Shown in pieces: positions 1 to 7,142 of a stretch of 64,000 bases of DNA. The translations under genes were made by a program, and so were the position numbers. The notes below the pieces were generated by a model that searched no databases, was not told the DNA's origin, and was given only the letters and a program-made list of their open reading frames with translations. Each line of letters begins with the position of its first letter. Position 1 is the first letter of the stretch. Source of the stretch: Bacteroidales bacterium UBA1173 (GTDB lineage Bacteria; Bacteroidota; Bacteroidia; Bacteroidales; F082); assembly GCA_002311655.1 (NCBI GenBank), contig DBYZ01000012.1:1-64000 (forward strand), given 5' to 3'.

Positions 1-267
1 GGGAACCCTCGGCTGCCATCAAGCTCAAGCCGCTTCGTAGTAACACAACGTTTTCTTTTTTTCTTGGTTCTCGGCTTCGATTGAATGTTTACGGCTCCAA
101 GGCAAAAGCTTCGGCTCCTTTCAGCACTCCATTTCGCGGTTCTGGAATCCGTTTCCCTGAGGGAACCCTCGGAATCCAGACCGCTTCATTGCGTGCTTCT
201 CTCGCCCAAGCATTTGCCCACAATGTTTCGTCCCCGCCCACCCACCCCTTTTGGGGGCGGCATCCTT
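1..267. other. Gene-poor DNA left of the IS element
   Basis: No reading frame here has a recognisable protein or a promoter. The short open frames are proline/serine/arginine-rich and overlap each other on both strands, as expected of non-coding sequence. The motif GGGAACCCTCGG occurs at the first base and again near 170. TTCCCTGAGGGAA near 160-175 can fold into a small hairpin. Confidence 0.5.
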
Positions 268-402
268 GACTTGTCCTGAAATAGGTTTACAATTTTTAAA
301 AACCAATGTAAATAAAATACAGGACAATAATGAATGACTTGTCCTGAAATAGGTTTACAATTTTTAAAAACCAATGTAAATAAAATACAGGACAATAATG
401 AA
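268..402. repeat. Tandem duplication of the IS left end (68-bp period)
   Basis: Bases 268-334 recur without mismatch at 336-402. Each copy carries the left inverted repeat TCCTGAAATAGGTTTAC (274-290 and 342-358), the AT-rich leader and an ATG. The first copy's ATG (330) opens a five-codon frame that stops at 347; only the second copy's ATG (398) continues into orfA. Confidence 0.95.
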
Positions 403-763
403 AAAAGCAGGACGTTACACAATTGCAGACAAAGTCAGAATCCTGATGGAGTATTTGAACTCCGAGGATACAATGGAAACTATCCAGACTAAATACGGCA
501 TGGGACATTGTACCCTGACCAGATGGATGACCACATTCGGAATATCGAATATGACCCGGGAACAGATACGTGAAATGAAATTATCATTAGAGACAGTACC
601 TGAAAAAAGCTCAAGGGAAATAGCCCTTGAAGCAAAAGTCGCTCAGCTTGAGAAAGAACTCAAGGCCGAAAGGGTCAAGTCGTTGGCTTACAGCACCATG
701 ATTGAGGCCGCAGAGGAAGAGCTTGGCATTGATTTGCGAAAAAAATCTGGTGCCAAGCAGTAA
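398..763 (+). CDS. IS3-family transposase OrfA (HTH protein)
   Basis: This 121-residue protein has the OrfA layout: a helix-turn-helix region at about residues 7-50 that would recognise the element's ends, then a charged, probably coiled-coil segment at about 70-105 (leucine-zipper-like LEAKVAQLEKELKAE) for multimerisation. It ends just beyond an A7 run where ribosomes can slip into orfB. The start is the ATG inside the second copy of the duplicated left end. On its own OrfA usually acts as a regulator; fused to OrfB by frameshifting it forms the active transposase. Family assignment is firm, subgroup is not. Confidence 0.9.
   Translation: MKKAGRYTIADKVRILMEYLNSEDTMETIQTKYGMGHCTLTRWMTTFGISNMTREQIREMKLSLETVPEKSSREIALEAKVAQLEKELKAERVKSLAYSTMIEAAEEELGIDLRKKSGAKQ
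739..745 (+). promoter_or_regulatory. Programmed -1 frameshift site A_AAA_AAA
   Basis: Seven A residues lie exactly in phase as A_AAA_AAA in the orfA frame (codons 740-742 and 743-745). The -1 frame is open from here through the orfB start at 775, so slippage makes an OrfAB fusion. An 8-bp inverted repeat, GCTTGGCA (721-728) and TGCCAAGC (751-758), brackets the site. Confidence 0.75.
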
Positions 764-774
764 GTAAGCTCCGC

Positions 775-1707
775 ATGTTGCAACCCGACATCTCGGTTGA
801 GGCAATATGCGAACTGTTTGGCAAGACAAGGCAGGCTTACTATCAGAGACTCAGCTACAAATACCAGGAACATGCCGAAGAAAGCATCATACTTGATCTC
901 ATAGCCGATCTCAGACGGGATATGGGACGCATGGGCGGCCGCAAACTGTGGCACGAGATCAACGACATGTACCCGGGGATGGTCAGCCGTGACAGGCTGT
1001 TCGATATACTTGACAAATACCATTTGAAAGTCATCACCAGAACACGCACTGTGAGAACAACATGGAGTGCCAGCCGGCTGCGCAGGTTCCCGAACCTGAT
1101 AAAGGACGTCGCACTTACGGCAGCTAACCAAGTATGGGTAAGCGACATCACCTACGTCGAGACCAGGAAAGGGTTTGTATATCTTCATCTGGTTACAGAC
1201 GCTTATTCCAAGAGAATAATGGGATGGCGATTGAGCCCCAACCTCCATGCGGACGCCACCATCTCCGCTCTCCGCATGGCTATACGCAATGCCGGATGCG
1301 ACCTGACAGGCCTCATACACCATTCCGACAGAGGCTGCCAGTACTGTTGCGAGAAGTATGTCAACCTATTGCAGGACAACGGCATTCAAATCAGCATGAC
1401 ACAGGACGGAGACCCTCGTGACAACGCCATTGCCGAAAGAGTGAACGGCATCCTCAAGACAGAGTGGCTCAATGACGAGAACTTTGAAGTATATGCTGAT
1501 GCTCACACGCGTATCTCTCAAGTTATCGACATATACAATACAAGGCGTCCTCACCTGAGTCTCAACTATAAGACACCGGCACAAGCATATGCCGAAGTGG
1601 GTGAACAAGTCCGTGTGTGGAAAAACTATTACAAAGGCAGCAATCCCCAAAAGGTGGCTTCTGTAATCTCAAAACTGACAAGCGGATGCAGGACACTACA
1701 AATATAA
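775..1707 (+). CDS. IS3-family transposase OrfB (DDE integrase domain)
   Basis: The catalytic half of the transposase. The rve integrase core carries the DDE triad at about D124 (WVSDITYVET), D185 (HHSDRGCQY) and E221 (NAIAERVNG), with the 35-residue D-to-E spacing of the family. An HTH_21-like region precedes it (about residues 30-85). It lies in the -1 frame relative to orfA and is probably made mostly as an OrfAB fusion entering near 742; the ATG at 775 is only the first Met in this frame. The reading frame is full length and undamaged. It cuts and joins the IS ends, normally through a circular intermediate in this family. Confidence 0.92.
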   Translation: MLQPDISVEAICELFGKTRQAYYQRLSYKYQEHAEESIILDLIADLRRDMGRMGGRKLWHEINDMYPGMVSRDRLFDILDKYHLKVITRTRTVRTTWSASRLRRFPNLIKDVALTAANQVWVSDITYVETRKGFVYLHLVTDAYSKRIMGWRLSPNLHADATISALRMAIRNAGCDLTGLIHHSDRGCQYCCEKYVNLLQDNGIQISMTQDGDPRDNAIAERVNGILKTEWLNDENFEVYADAHTRISQVIDIYNTRRPHLSLNYKTPAQAYAEVGEQVRVWKNYYKGSNPQKVASVISKLTSGCRTLQI

Positions 1708-1849
1708 TGAAAATAATTTTTTATCTGATGTACAATAAATTAGAACATAATCCGTAAAGAAAAATCAGGACGGGTCATTGAAAATCACTGATTTAATTAA
1801 AATGGTAATTGTCAATTTGATGATCCTGATGTAAACCTATTTCAGGATT

Positions 1850-2219
1850 TCGGTCTGATTCCAAGGTCTCTGAGTTCTCCTAGTGCTCCGAGTTTGTTCT
1901 CATTTCTAGAAAAGCGTCAGCGTTCCAGATGAGCGCAGCGGTCTAGAGCTTCTATTGATTAGTGTTTGATTATTTGGTGATTTCAAAAATTCAAAAAAAA
2001 GTTGCAAAGTTAGCTCGTTCCGCTTGTCCGTCAAGGTCAAGCCCTTCGGGTTGCTTCGGGAAAAATCTTCCTTTTCTCCGCTCCGCTACGAAAAGAGTAT
2101 TTTTCGCTCGCAAACCTTGACTGACTGCGCTACTCTACGCTGGCAAAAAAAGCATCTTTTTTTTATTTTTTTGTTTTGTTGTTCGTTTTGGTGAAAAATT
2201 TTAATACTGCTTCGTGACT
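1850..2219. other. Non-coding stretch with nested inverted repeats
   Basis: No gene is visible. Bases 2030-2121 hold three nested inverted repeats: GTCAAGGT (2030-2037) with ACCTTGAC (2114-2121), GAAAAAT (2060-2066) with ATTTTTC (2099-2105), and CTTTTC (2071-2076) with GAAAAG (2090-2095). A further CCCTTCGGG hairpin lies at 2042-2050. The region is a candidate structured RNA or a degenerate mobile-element remnant. Confidence 0.4.
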
Positions 2220-2956
2220 CTATTCGTAATGCCTAATCCTGACTTCAATCCCATCACCTTCCAGCTGAGCGGGAATCCCTGTCACATCCGTCTGTCCATA
2301 GTGATATGGGAACAACACTTTCGGCTTGACTGTCTTGGCGGCTCTCACCAGCTGCTCTACTGTCATCGTATATGGCTGGTTACATGGCAAAAAGGCAATG
2401 TCGATATCCTTGATTTCAGACATTTCAGGAATGTCTTCGGTATCTCCTGCGACATAAATCCTCAAGCCGTCAAGCGTCAGGACAAATCCATTGTCTCTTC
2501 CTTTCGGATGGAAGCTCTGGTGTCCTTCGGTCGTGTTATATGCTGGAACAGCCTCAACTTCAATGTCATCCGACAGCTGGAGATTGTCGCCATTTGCCAT
2601 CACCGTTCCATATCCCAATATATCTTTACAGCTTTGATTGGTTATCAACTGGGTCTGTCCTTTGTCAGCAGTTCTATTGCGTCCTTCCCAAGATGATCAA
2701 AATGTTCGTGGGTGATGAAGATATAGTCAGCCTTCGGCATCTCCGCCAAGTCGATGGTCTTGTCACCCAACTTCGTCACCGGGTCTATATAAATGGTCTT
2801 CCCATCATAATACATCCTGATTGACGAGTGAACCAAAGCGTGGAGCATCAACGTCTTTCCGCTCTTCGTCGTGAATGTGTCTGTCTCGTAATTTGATTGG
2901 CTACAGGATGTCATAATCCCCAAAGAAGCCAGCAGGCATGTCAATATCTTTTTCAT
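2220..2956 (-). pseudogene. Metallo-beta-lactamase-fold lipoprotein, frameshifted
   Basis: Two overlapping minus-strand frames together make one MBL-fold hydrolase. The first (2645-2956) has a lipoprotein signal ending at Cys18 and the zinc motif HEHFDH (residues 83-88), then stops after KDRPS. The second (2220-2648) continues with ITNQSCKDILGYG, the GDTE metal-ligand motif and a final FPYHY histidine. A missing base between about 2649 and 2656 explains the break; restoring it would read through as KDRTQLITNQ. The intact protein would be UlaG/RNase Z-like, with unknown substrate. It is either a recent pseudogene next to an IS element or a sequencing error. Both halves are otherwise well conserved, so the damage is young. 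Confidence 0.8.
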
Positions 2957-2970
2957 GGTGTTATTTTTTG

Positions 2971-2978
2971 CAAATATA
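2971..2978 (-). promoter_or_regulatory. -7 promoter box for the MBL-fold gene
   Basis: The minus strand reads TATATTTG, matching the Bacteroidota -7 consensus TAnnTTTG, 15 bases upstream of the ATG at 2956. No clear -33 TTTG was seen. Confidence 0.55.
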
Positions 2979-3103
2979 GATAAAAAACACTAATCTTTCC
3001 CATTATCTCCGATTTTTCCAGTTAATTACCTCGCAAATTCACGCAAACACCTACTATTTCACGCATTTATAACCTAAGTCTCTCATGACTCCTGTTTTTT
3101 AAT

Positions 3104-3111
3104 TATACTTG
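3104..3111 (+). promoter_or_regulatory. Probable -7 box of the DUF6266 array
   Basis: TATACTTG differs at one place from TAnnTTTG. It would give a leader of about 105 bases before the first ATG at 3222, containing the 11-bp repeats. Confidence 0.4.
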
Positions 3112-3143
3112 CAGCGAACCTTGATTCGAGTAGGTTCCAGGTA

Positions 3144-3179
3144 CTACCAAGTCCCTACCAACTCCGTACCAAGGCTACC
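3144..3179 (+). repeat. 11-bp direct repeats in the DUF6266 leader
   Basis: CTACCAAGTCC (3144-3154), CTACCAACTCC (3155-3165) and GTACCAAGG (3166-3174) follow one another without gaps, and a fourth partial copy CTACC ends at 3179. Eleven bases is about one helical turn. The repeats lie downstream of the likely transcription start. Confidence 0.75.
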
Positions 3180-3221
3180 TAAATTAACATTTTTTATCAA
3201 CCTAAAAACAATTTTAAGATT

Positions 3222-3872
3222 ATGGGTACAATCAAACAAGGAATCCTCGGTGGATTCTCAGGAAAAGTCGGAACCGTCATCGGTTCATCGTGGAAAGGTA
3301 TTAGCTACATGCGTGGACAGGCGCAGCACGTCAAAAATCCTCGCTCGGCAGGTCAGGTCAACCAGCGCACCAAGTTCGCTCTCGTTATGGGCTTCCTCCA
3401 GCCAGTCGTGCCGTACATCCGTATCGGCTTCAAGAGCCAGGCAGCCAAGCAGACCGAATTCAATGCTGCGTTCTCGTACACCATCAAGAACGCCGTCACA
3501 GGCAGCTATCCGAGCTACGCTCTCGACTTCACCAAGATTGTGGTGTCAAAAGGAGGTCTGACACAGGTCACTGGCGCAACAGCATTGTGGAACAACAACA
3601 GCAACGAAGTCAAAATCGACTGGACTGACAACAGCGGCGTAGGCAATGCATTGGCAACCGACAAGGCCATGCCTTTCATCTACAACAAGGATAAGGGCGA
3701 GACCATCTACGACACCGCAGGTGCAACTCGTGCAACTCACACCCAGAGCCTCACAGTTCCTAACGACTGGGAAGGCGACAAGGTAGAGGTTTACTTGGGC
3801 ATGGTGTCTGAAGACGGCAAGGAAGTTGCTGATTCCATCTATCTCGGTGAGGTCACTTTGACCCCAGCTTAA
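3222..3872 (+). CDS. DUF6266 family protein, copy 1
   Basis: A 216-residue protein of the uncharacterised Bacteroidota family DUF6266. Residues 1-32 form the family hallmark, a Gly/Lys-rich stretch with GILGGFSGKVGTV and SWKG..YMRG, followed by QHVKNPR. The middle (about 45-95) looks helical; the C-terminal half (about 100-216) is probably a beta-sandwich, ending in VEVYLGMVSEDGKEV and YLGEVTL. It has no signal peptide or membrane segment, so it is cytoplasmic unless exported by an unknown route. It is first of four tandem paralogues and its C-terminal half most resembles that of copy 4. Molecular function is unknown. Confidence 0.85.
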   Translation: MGTIKQGILGGFSGKVGTVIGSSWKGISYMRGQAQHVKNPRSAGQVNQRTKFALVMGFLQPVVPYIRIGFKSQAAKQTEFNAAFSYTIKNAVTGSYPSYALDFTKIVVSKGGLTQVTGATALWNNNSNEVKIDWTDNSGVGNALATDKAMPFIYNKDKGETIYDTAGATRATHTQSLTVPNDWEGDKVEVYLGMVSEDGKEVADSIYLGEVTLTPA

Positions 3873-3891
3873 CCTCTAAATCCGCTGTACC

Positions 3892-4533
3892 ATGGGAACT
3901 ATCAAACAAGGCATCCTCGGGGGATTTAACGGCAAGGTCGGCACCGTCATCGGCTCCAGCTGGAAAGGCCAGGCTTACATGAGAGGTCGGGCACAGCACG
4001 TTAAAGACCCCCGCACAGCGGGGCAGGTTTACCAGCGCGAGGCACTCAAAATCCTCGCGCTGGCTTTAAAGCCTATTTCTTCAACGCTCAACCTTACATT
4101 CAAAAAGTCGGCAAACAAGATGTCGGGCTACAATAAAGCCGTGTCTGTCAACTACAAAGCCGCAATCTATGAGGCAGGTGGCGAACCTCACTTCAATTAC
4201 GAATGGCTAATCATATCAAAAGGATCACTCAAGCCATTCCAATACCTTGTGATTGAAGACATGGATGAAAATGGCCATTATTACATCTCCACAATCTCCG
4301 ATGGCAACCAATATCCCGAGTATGACGGATTGATATTCGCCATATACGATATCATTGGCGGTGTTTGGCAGACAGGTGTCATCCGGCAGCACTTCCATGT
4401 AGGTGAAACACTTGTATTTCAAGGCATGCCACTGCTCGAATCCAAGGACTACCTCGCCTACGCTTGCGCTTACGACCCTGCCTCTGGCAAGGTCTCAGAC
4501 CCTATCGCCGAAGTTGAGGCTTATGCAGGTTAA
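3892..4533 (+). CDS. DUF6266 family protein, copy 2
   Basis: 213 residues, 19 bases after copy 1 and surely co-transcribed. The first 50 residues (GILGGFNGKVGTV, SWKG, YMRG, QHVKDPRTAGQ) are nearly those of copy 1, but from about residue 50 the sequence diverges strongly. It shares a central Lys-rich motif (KKSANKMSGYNKAV) and a C-terminal pattern (ISKGSLK, KDYLAYACAYD..SGKVSD) with copy 3 only. So copies 2 and 3 form one subtype and copies 1 and 4 another. No signal peptide or catalytic motif is visible. Function unknown. Confidence 0.85.
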   Translation: MGTIKQGILGGFNGKVGTVIGSSWKGQAYMRGRAQHVKDPRTAGQVYQREALKILALALKPISSTLNLTFKKSANKMSGYNKAVSVNYKAAIYEAGGEPHFNYEWLIISKGSLKPFQYLVIEDMDENGHYYISTISDGNQYPEYDGLIFAIYDIIGGVWQTGVIRQHFHVGETLVFQGMPLLESKDYLAYACAYDPASGKVSDPIAEVEAYAG

Positions 4534-4562
4534 TTTAGTAACAACAAAACAATATAAAGATT

Positions 4563-5216
4563 ATGGGAAAAATAAATCAAGGAATATTGGGCGGCTTCAG
4601 TGGTAAGGTCGGAACCGTTGTAGGCGGCAGCTGGAAAGGTACCGCCTATATGCGTGGCTTGCCAACTCACTACACCGCCACCCAGTCAGAAAGTGTCATC
4701 TTTTGCCGTAAAGCTCTCAGGGCAGTAATCGAGGCGCTGCGTCCGCTCGCGCCGACTCTCAAGCTCACTTTTGGCGATTACGATCATAAGATGTCAACAT
4801 TCAATAAGGCTGCGCAAATCAACTATCACGCTGCCATAGAGAACGTCGATGGAGAACCAGTTGTCAACTATAAAAAGTTAATCCTTTCCAAGGGTTTTTT
4901 GAAATGTTTTGATATGTTCTTTGTCGATGACCCAGGTCAAGACGGCAATTGGTATGTTGGGGCAATCCAATATACCTATGAACAAGTTGAATTCCCGGGC
5001 TTCATCTTCATCCTGAATGAATACGGCACAAACAACTGGTATAGTTACGTTTACGACCAGCCTTTAATAACTGGCTTAAGCGATATTGAAATCGAAGGAT
5101 TTCCTATCACAAGTGAAAAGCAATATCTCGGTTGGGCTTTCGTCTACGACAAATCCCTTGGCCAAGTCTCGGAAAGATGCCGCGATTTCTTCAGTCCGCA
5201 TATCAATGATGATTAA
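4563..5216 (+). CDS. DUF6266 family protein, copy 3
   Basis: 217 residues, 29 bases after copy 2. The N-terminal hallmark is kept (INQGILGGFSGKVGTV, SWKG, YMRG), but the QHVK.PRTA.Q segment common to the other copies is replaced by THYTATQSES, making this the most diverged copy. The core and C-terminal half pair with copy 2: KMSTFNKAAQINYHAAI, LILSKGFLKCF, KQYLGWAFVYDKSLGQVS. The upstream spacer AAACAATATAAAGATT before the ATG is like those in front of copies 1 and 4. Function unknown. Confidence 0.85.
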   Translation: MGKINQGILGGFSGKVGTVVGGSWKGTAYMRGLPTHYTATQSESVIFCRKALRAVIEALRPLAPTLKLTFGDYDHKMSTFNKAAQINYHAAIENVDGEPVVNYKKLILSKGFLKCFDMFFVDDPGQDGNWYVGAIQYTYEQVEFPGFIFILNEYGTNNWYSYVYDQPLITGLSDIEIEGFPITSEKQYLGWAFVYDKSLGQVSERCRDFFSPHINDD

Positions 5217-5236
5217 CAATTAAACAATACAATATT

Positions 5237-5872
5237 ATGGGAACAATAAAACAAGGAATCTTAGGAGGTTTCAACGGCAAGGTCGGCACCGTGGTAGGCA
5301 GCAGCTGGAAAGGTGAAGCCTATATGCGTGGCCTCGCTCAGCATGTTAAGAACCCTCGCACTGCAGCTCAGCTCGCTCAGCGAGCCAAGCTTCAGATAGC
5401 GCAAAACTTCATGAAGCAAGCGCTTCAGTTCATCAACCTCGGTCTCAAAGACGTGGCGAAAAAGCAGTCACCGTTCAACTATGCTGTCCGTCAAATGGTC
5501 AACAATGCCATCGGCGATGCACCTGATTATGAGATTGATTTCTCCAAGATAATCTTCTCGCATGGCATTCTTACACCACCATCGGTGCAAATCATGTATG
5601 TCAATGAAACCGATCTCGACATCCTCTGGGGCGACCAAAACGGCCACGGAAATGCTAAAGACGATGATGTGTCTGTTTTCTTATGCTACAATTTAGAAAG
5701 GCAAGAAGTCTTTTTCGACCTCAACGGCTTCATCCGTTCATACGGAACAACTCATGTCCGTTTGCCAGACAGCTGGGCAGGCGACCACATCCATGCCTGG
5801 TTCGCTATGCGCTCCGCCGACAACAAACTCATCACCAACTCAGAGTATCTCGGATATTATCGTCTCGAATAA
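5237..5872 (+). CDS. DUF6266 family protein, copy 4
   Basis: 211 residues, 20 bases after copy 3 and last of the array. The N-terminal motif is complete (GTIKQGILGGFNGKVGTV, SWKG, YMRG, QHVKNPRTAAQ). The C-terminal half matches copy 1 in outline (IDFSKIIFSHGILT, ILWGDQNGHGNAKDDD, VRLPDSWAGDHIHAWF, YLGYYRLE). The order of subtypes along the DNA is therefore A-B-B-A. A terminator hairpin follows 44 bases after the stop, so the four genes form a closed transcription unit. Confidence 0.85.
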   Translation: MGTIKQGILGGFNGKVGTVVGSSWKGEAYMRGLAQHVKNPRTAAQLAQRAKLQIAQNFMKQALQFINLGLKDVAKKQSPFNYAVRQMVNNAIGDAPDYEIDFSKIIFSHGILTPPSVQIMYVNETDLDILWGDQNGHGNAKDDDVSVFLCYNLERQEVFFDLNGFIRSYGTTHVRLPDSWAGDHIHAWFAMRSADNKLITNSEYLGYYRLE

Positions 5873-5916
5873 TCCTCTTTTATCAAATTTTTAACTTAAC
5901 TTTTTGTTTTCGGCTC

Positions 5917-5951
5917 GCGGTCATCCCTCCCAAGGGTGGCCGCACTTTTTT
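5917..5951 (+). terminator. Rho-independent terminator after the DUF6266 array
   Basis: GCGGTCATCCCT (5917-5928) pairs with AGGGTGGCCGC (5933-5943) over about eleven pairs including one G-U and one bulge, then a T-rich tail follows. Confidence 0.7.
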
Positions 5952-6025
5952 CATAAAAGCACCTCATAAAAAAACTTTTCAGAGTACTTTTGTAAAATGT
6001 TCAAAAAATGTTCAAAATTTTGCAA

Positions 6026-6060
6026 TAAAAAAGTGCTAACTCATTAAGAATTAGCACTTT
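6026..6060 (-). terminator. Terminator of tRNA-Phe
   Basis: AAAGTGCTAA (6030-6039) and TTAGCACTTT (6051-6060) form a perfect 10-bp stem. Read on the minus strand it is followed by a T run (complement of 6026-6032), just 3' of the tRNA. Confidence 0.8.
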
Positions 6061-6064
6061 ACTG

Positions 6065-6137
<73 letters not shown>

Positions 6138-6151
6138 CCTTTTTCGCGCTG

Positions 6152-6159
6152 CAAAAATA
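6152..6159 (-). promoter_or_regulatory. -7 box of tRNA-Phe
   Basis: The minus strand reads TATTTTTG, a perfect TAnnTTTG match, 15 bases before the tRNA 5' end. Confidence 0.6.
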
Positions 6160-6383
6160 CAACATTTTTTTATACCCGCAACATTTTTTTGAAAAAAATT
6201 TTTATACCCCCAGTCTCTCGCAGATTTCGCTGAAAACGCAGAACTTTTCTTCAACATTGATTTGGTTCGCTTACGCTCACTGATCCCGCAGAGTCTTTAG
6301 CCGGTGTTTTTCAATCTTCAGCTTTCGAAGAAAGGTGGCAATTCAATAATGACGACTAATGACGTATCTATTCAAATTATTTG

Positions 6384-6391
6384 TATTTTTG
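6384..6391 (+). promoter_or_regulatory. -7 box of the coaX operon
   Basis: TATTTTTG matches TAnnTTTG. It overlaps the upstream TTG at 6381 and so excludes that codon as the start, leaving the ATG at 6411 with a short leader of about 16 bases. Confidence 0.6.
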
Positions 6392-6410
6392 CACCCTGAA
6401 AAGCATTGAT

Positions 6411-7142
6411 ATGAACGAGGTTCTAACCATAGATATCGGCAACACTAAAGCGAAATACGCCGTTTTTAACGACAAAAACATAGTCGAAACAAACTATTTC
6501 GAACCTGAAAACGACGACCTTAAACGTCTGCTTGAAAAATATCCTGATATTAATAAAGGTATAATATCTTCCGTGGGCGGAAAAATCGACGAATGCCTCA
6601 ACCAACTGAAAACCATCAAAATGTTGGTGCTTTCAAACGAGACAAAACTGCCTTTCTCCCTGACGTACAAAGAGAAATCAAAAATCGGAGCCGACCGCCT
6701 CGCTCTCGTGGCTGCCGCATACGCCGAAAAACCTCACCAAAACAGCCTCGTCATCGACATCGGGACTTGCATAACCTACGACATCCTCACCGCCGACGAC
6801 CGTCACCTCGGCGGACCGATAAGCCCGGGCATGAAACTGCGCTTCAAGGCAATGCACGAACATACCGCCCTCCTGCCCCTCTGCGAGCCTACACTCAACG
6901 AACTGAATATCATCTGCGACGACACCGTAGAGTGCCTACAAAGCGGCGTGCAACTCGGAGTTTTACACGAAATAAAAGAATTTATTGAGCTTTACTCATT
7001 GAAATTCAACGACTTAAATGTTTTTATCTCAGGAGGCGACAATATTTTCTTGCAAAATCAGTTAAAAAACTATACCTTTGCAAGTTCAAACTTTATGTTT
7101 AACGGCTTAAGATTGATTTTGGAATATAATGATAATCAATAA
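6411..7142 (+). CDS. coaX: Type III pantothenate kinase
   Basis: Phosphorylates pantothenate with ATP, the first step of coenzyme A synthesis, in the cytoplasm. The 243-residue length fits the CoaX (ASKHA-fold) family. Visible motifs are the phosphate loop DIGNTK at residues 8-13, GADR at 93-96, the second nucleotide motif VIDIGTC around D116, and GGPISPG at 134-140. The ATG at 6411 is preferred to an in-frame TTG at 6381 because the -7 promoter box lies between them. The gene overlaps the next one by 14 bases and leads an envelope-biogenesis operon, a neighbourhood usual in Bacteroidales. Confidence 0.95.
   Translation: MNEVLTIDIGNTKAKYAVFNDKNIVETNYFEPENDDLKRLLEKYPDINKGIISSVGGKIDECLNQLKTIKMLVLSNETKLPFSLTYKEKSKIGADRLALVAAAYAEKPHQNSLVIDIGTCITYDILTADDRHLGGPISPGMKLRFKAMHEHTALLPLCEPTLNELNIICDDTVECLQSGVQLGVLHEIKEFIELYSLKFNDLNVFISGGDNIFLQNQLKNYTFASSNFMFNGLRLILEYNDNQ

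Larger units (their letters stand above)
272..1849 (+). mobile_element. IS3-family insertion sequence
   Basis: Terminal inverted repeats match over 17 bases: TCCTGAAATAGGTTTAC at 274-290 (and duplicated at 342-358) against its reverse complement at 1831-1847. Between them lie orfA and orfB in the 0/-1 arrangement typical of IS3 elements, with an intact DDE triad, so the element may still be active. The inner left end gives a length of about 1.5 kb. No clear target-site duplication was found; the duplicated left end obscures the outer boundary. The 120 bases between orfB and the right repeat are non-coding. Confidence 0.85.

Noticed and set aside
81..327. Several 60-78-codon frames on both strands left of the IS
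   Set aside because: They overlap each other, are compositionally biased (Pro/Ser/Arg) and have no promoter or recognisable protein pattern.
688..1323. 211-codon minus-strand frame opposite the transposase
   Set aside because: It is the antisense shadow of the well-supported DDE transposase; no family resemblance and no promoter.
2214..2696. 160-codon plus-strand frame
   Set aside because: It lies opposite the MBL-fold pseudogene, whose motifs are unmistakable on the other strand.
6201..6383. Small gene or RNA between tRNA-Phe and coaX
   Set aside because: Only short overlapping frames and two AATGACG direct repeats near 6345-6365 are seen; no promoter, terminator or conserved structure.
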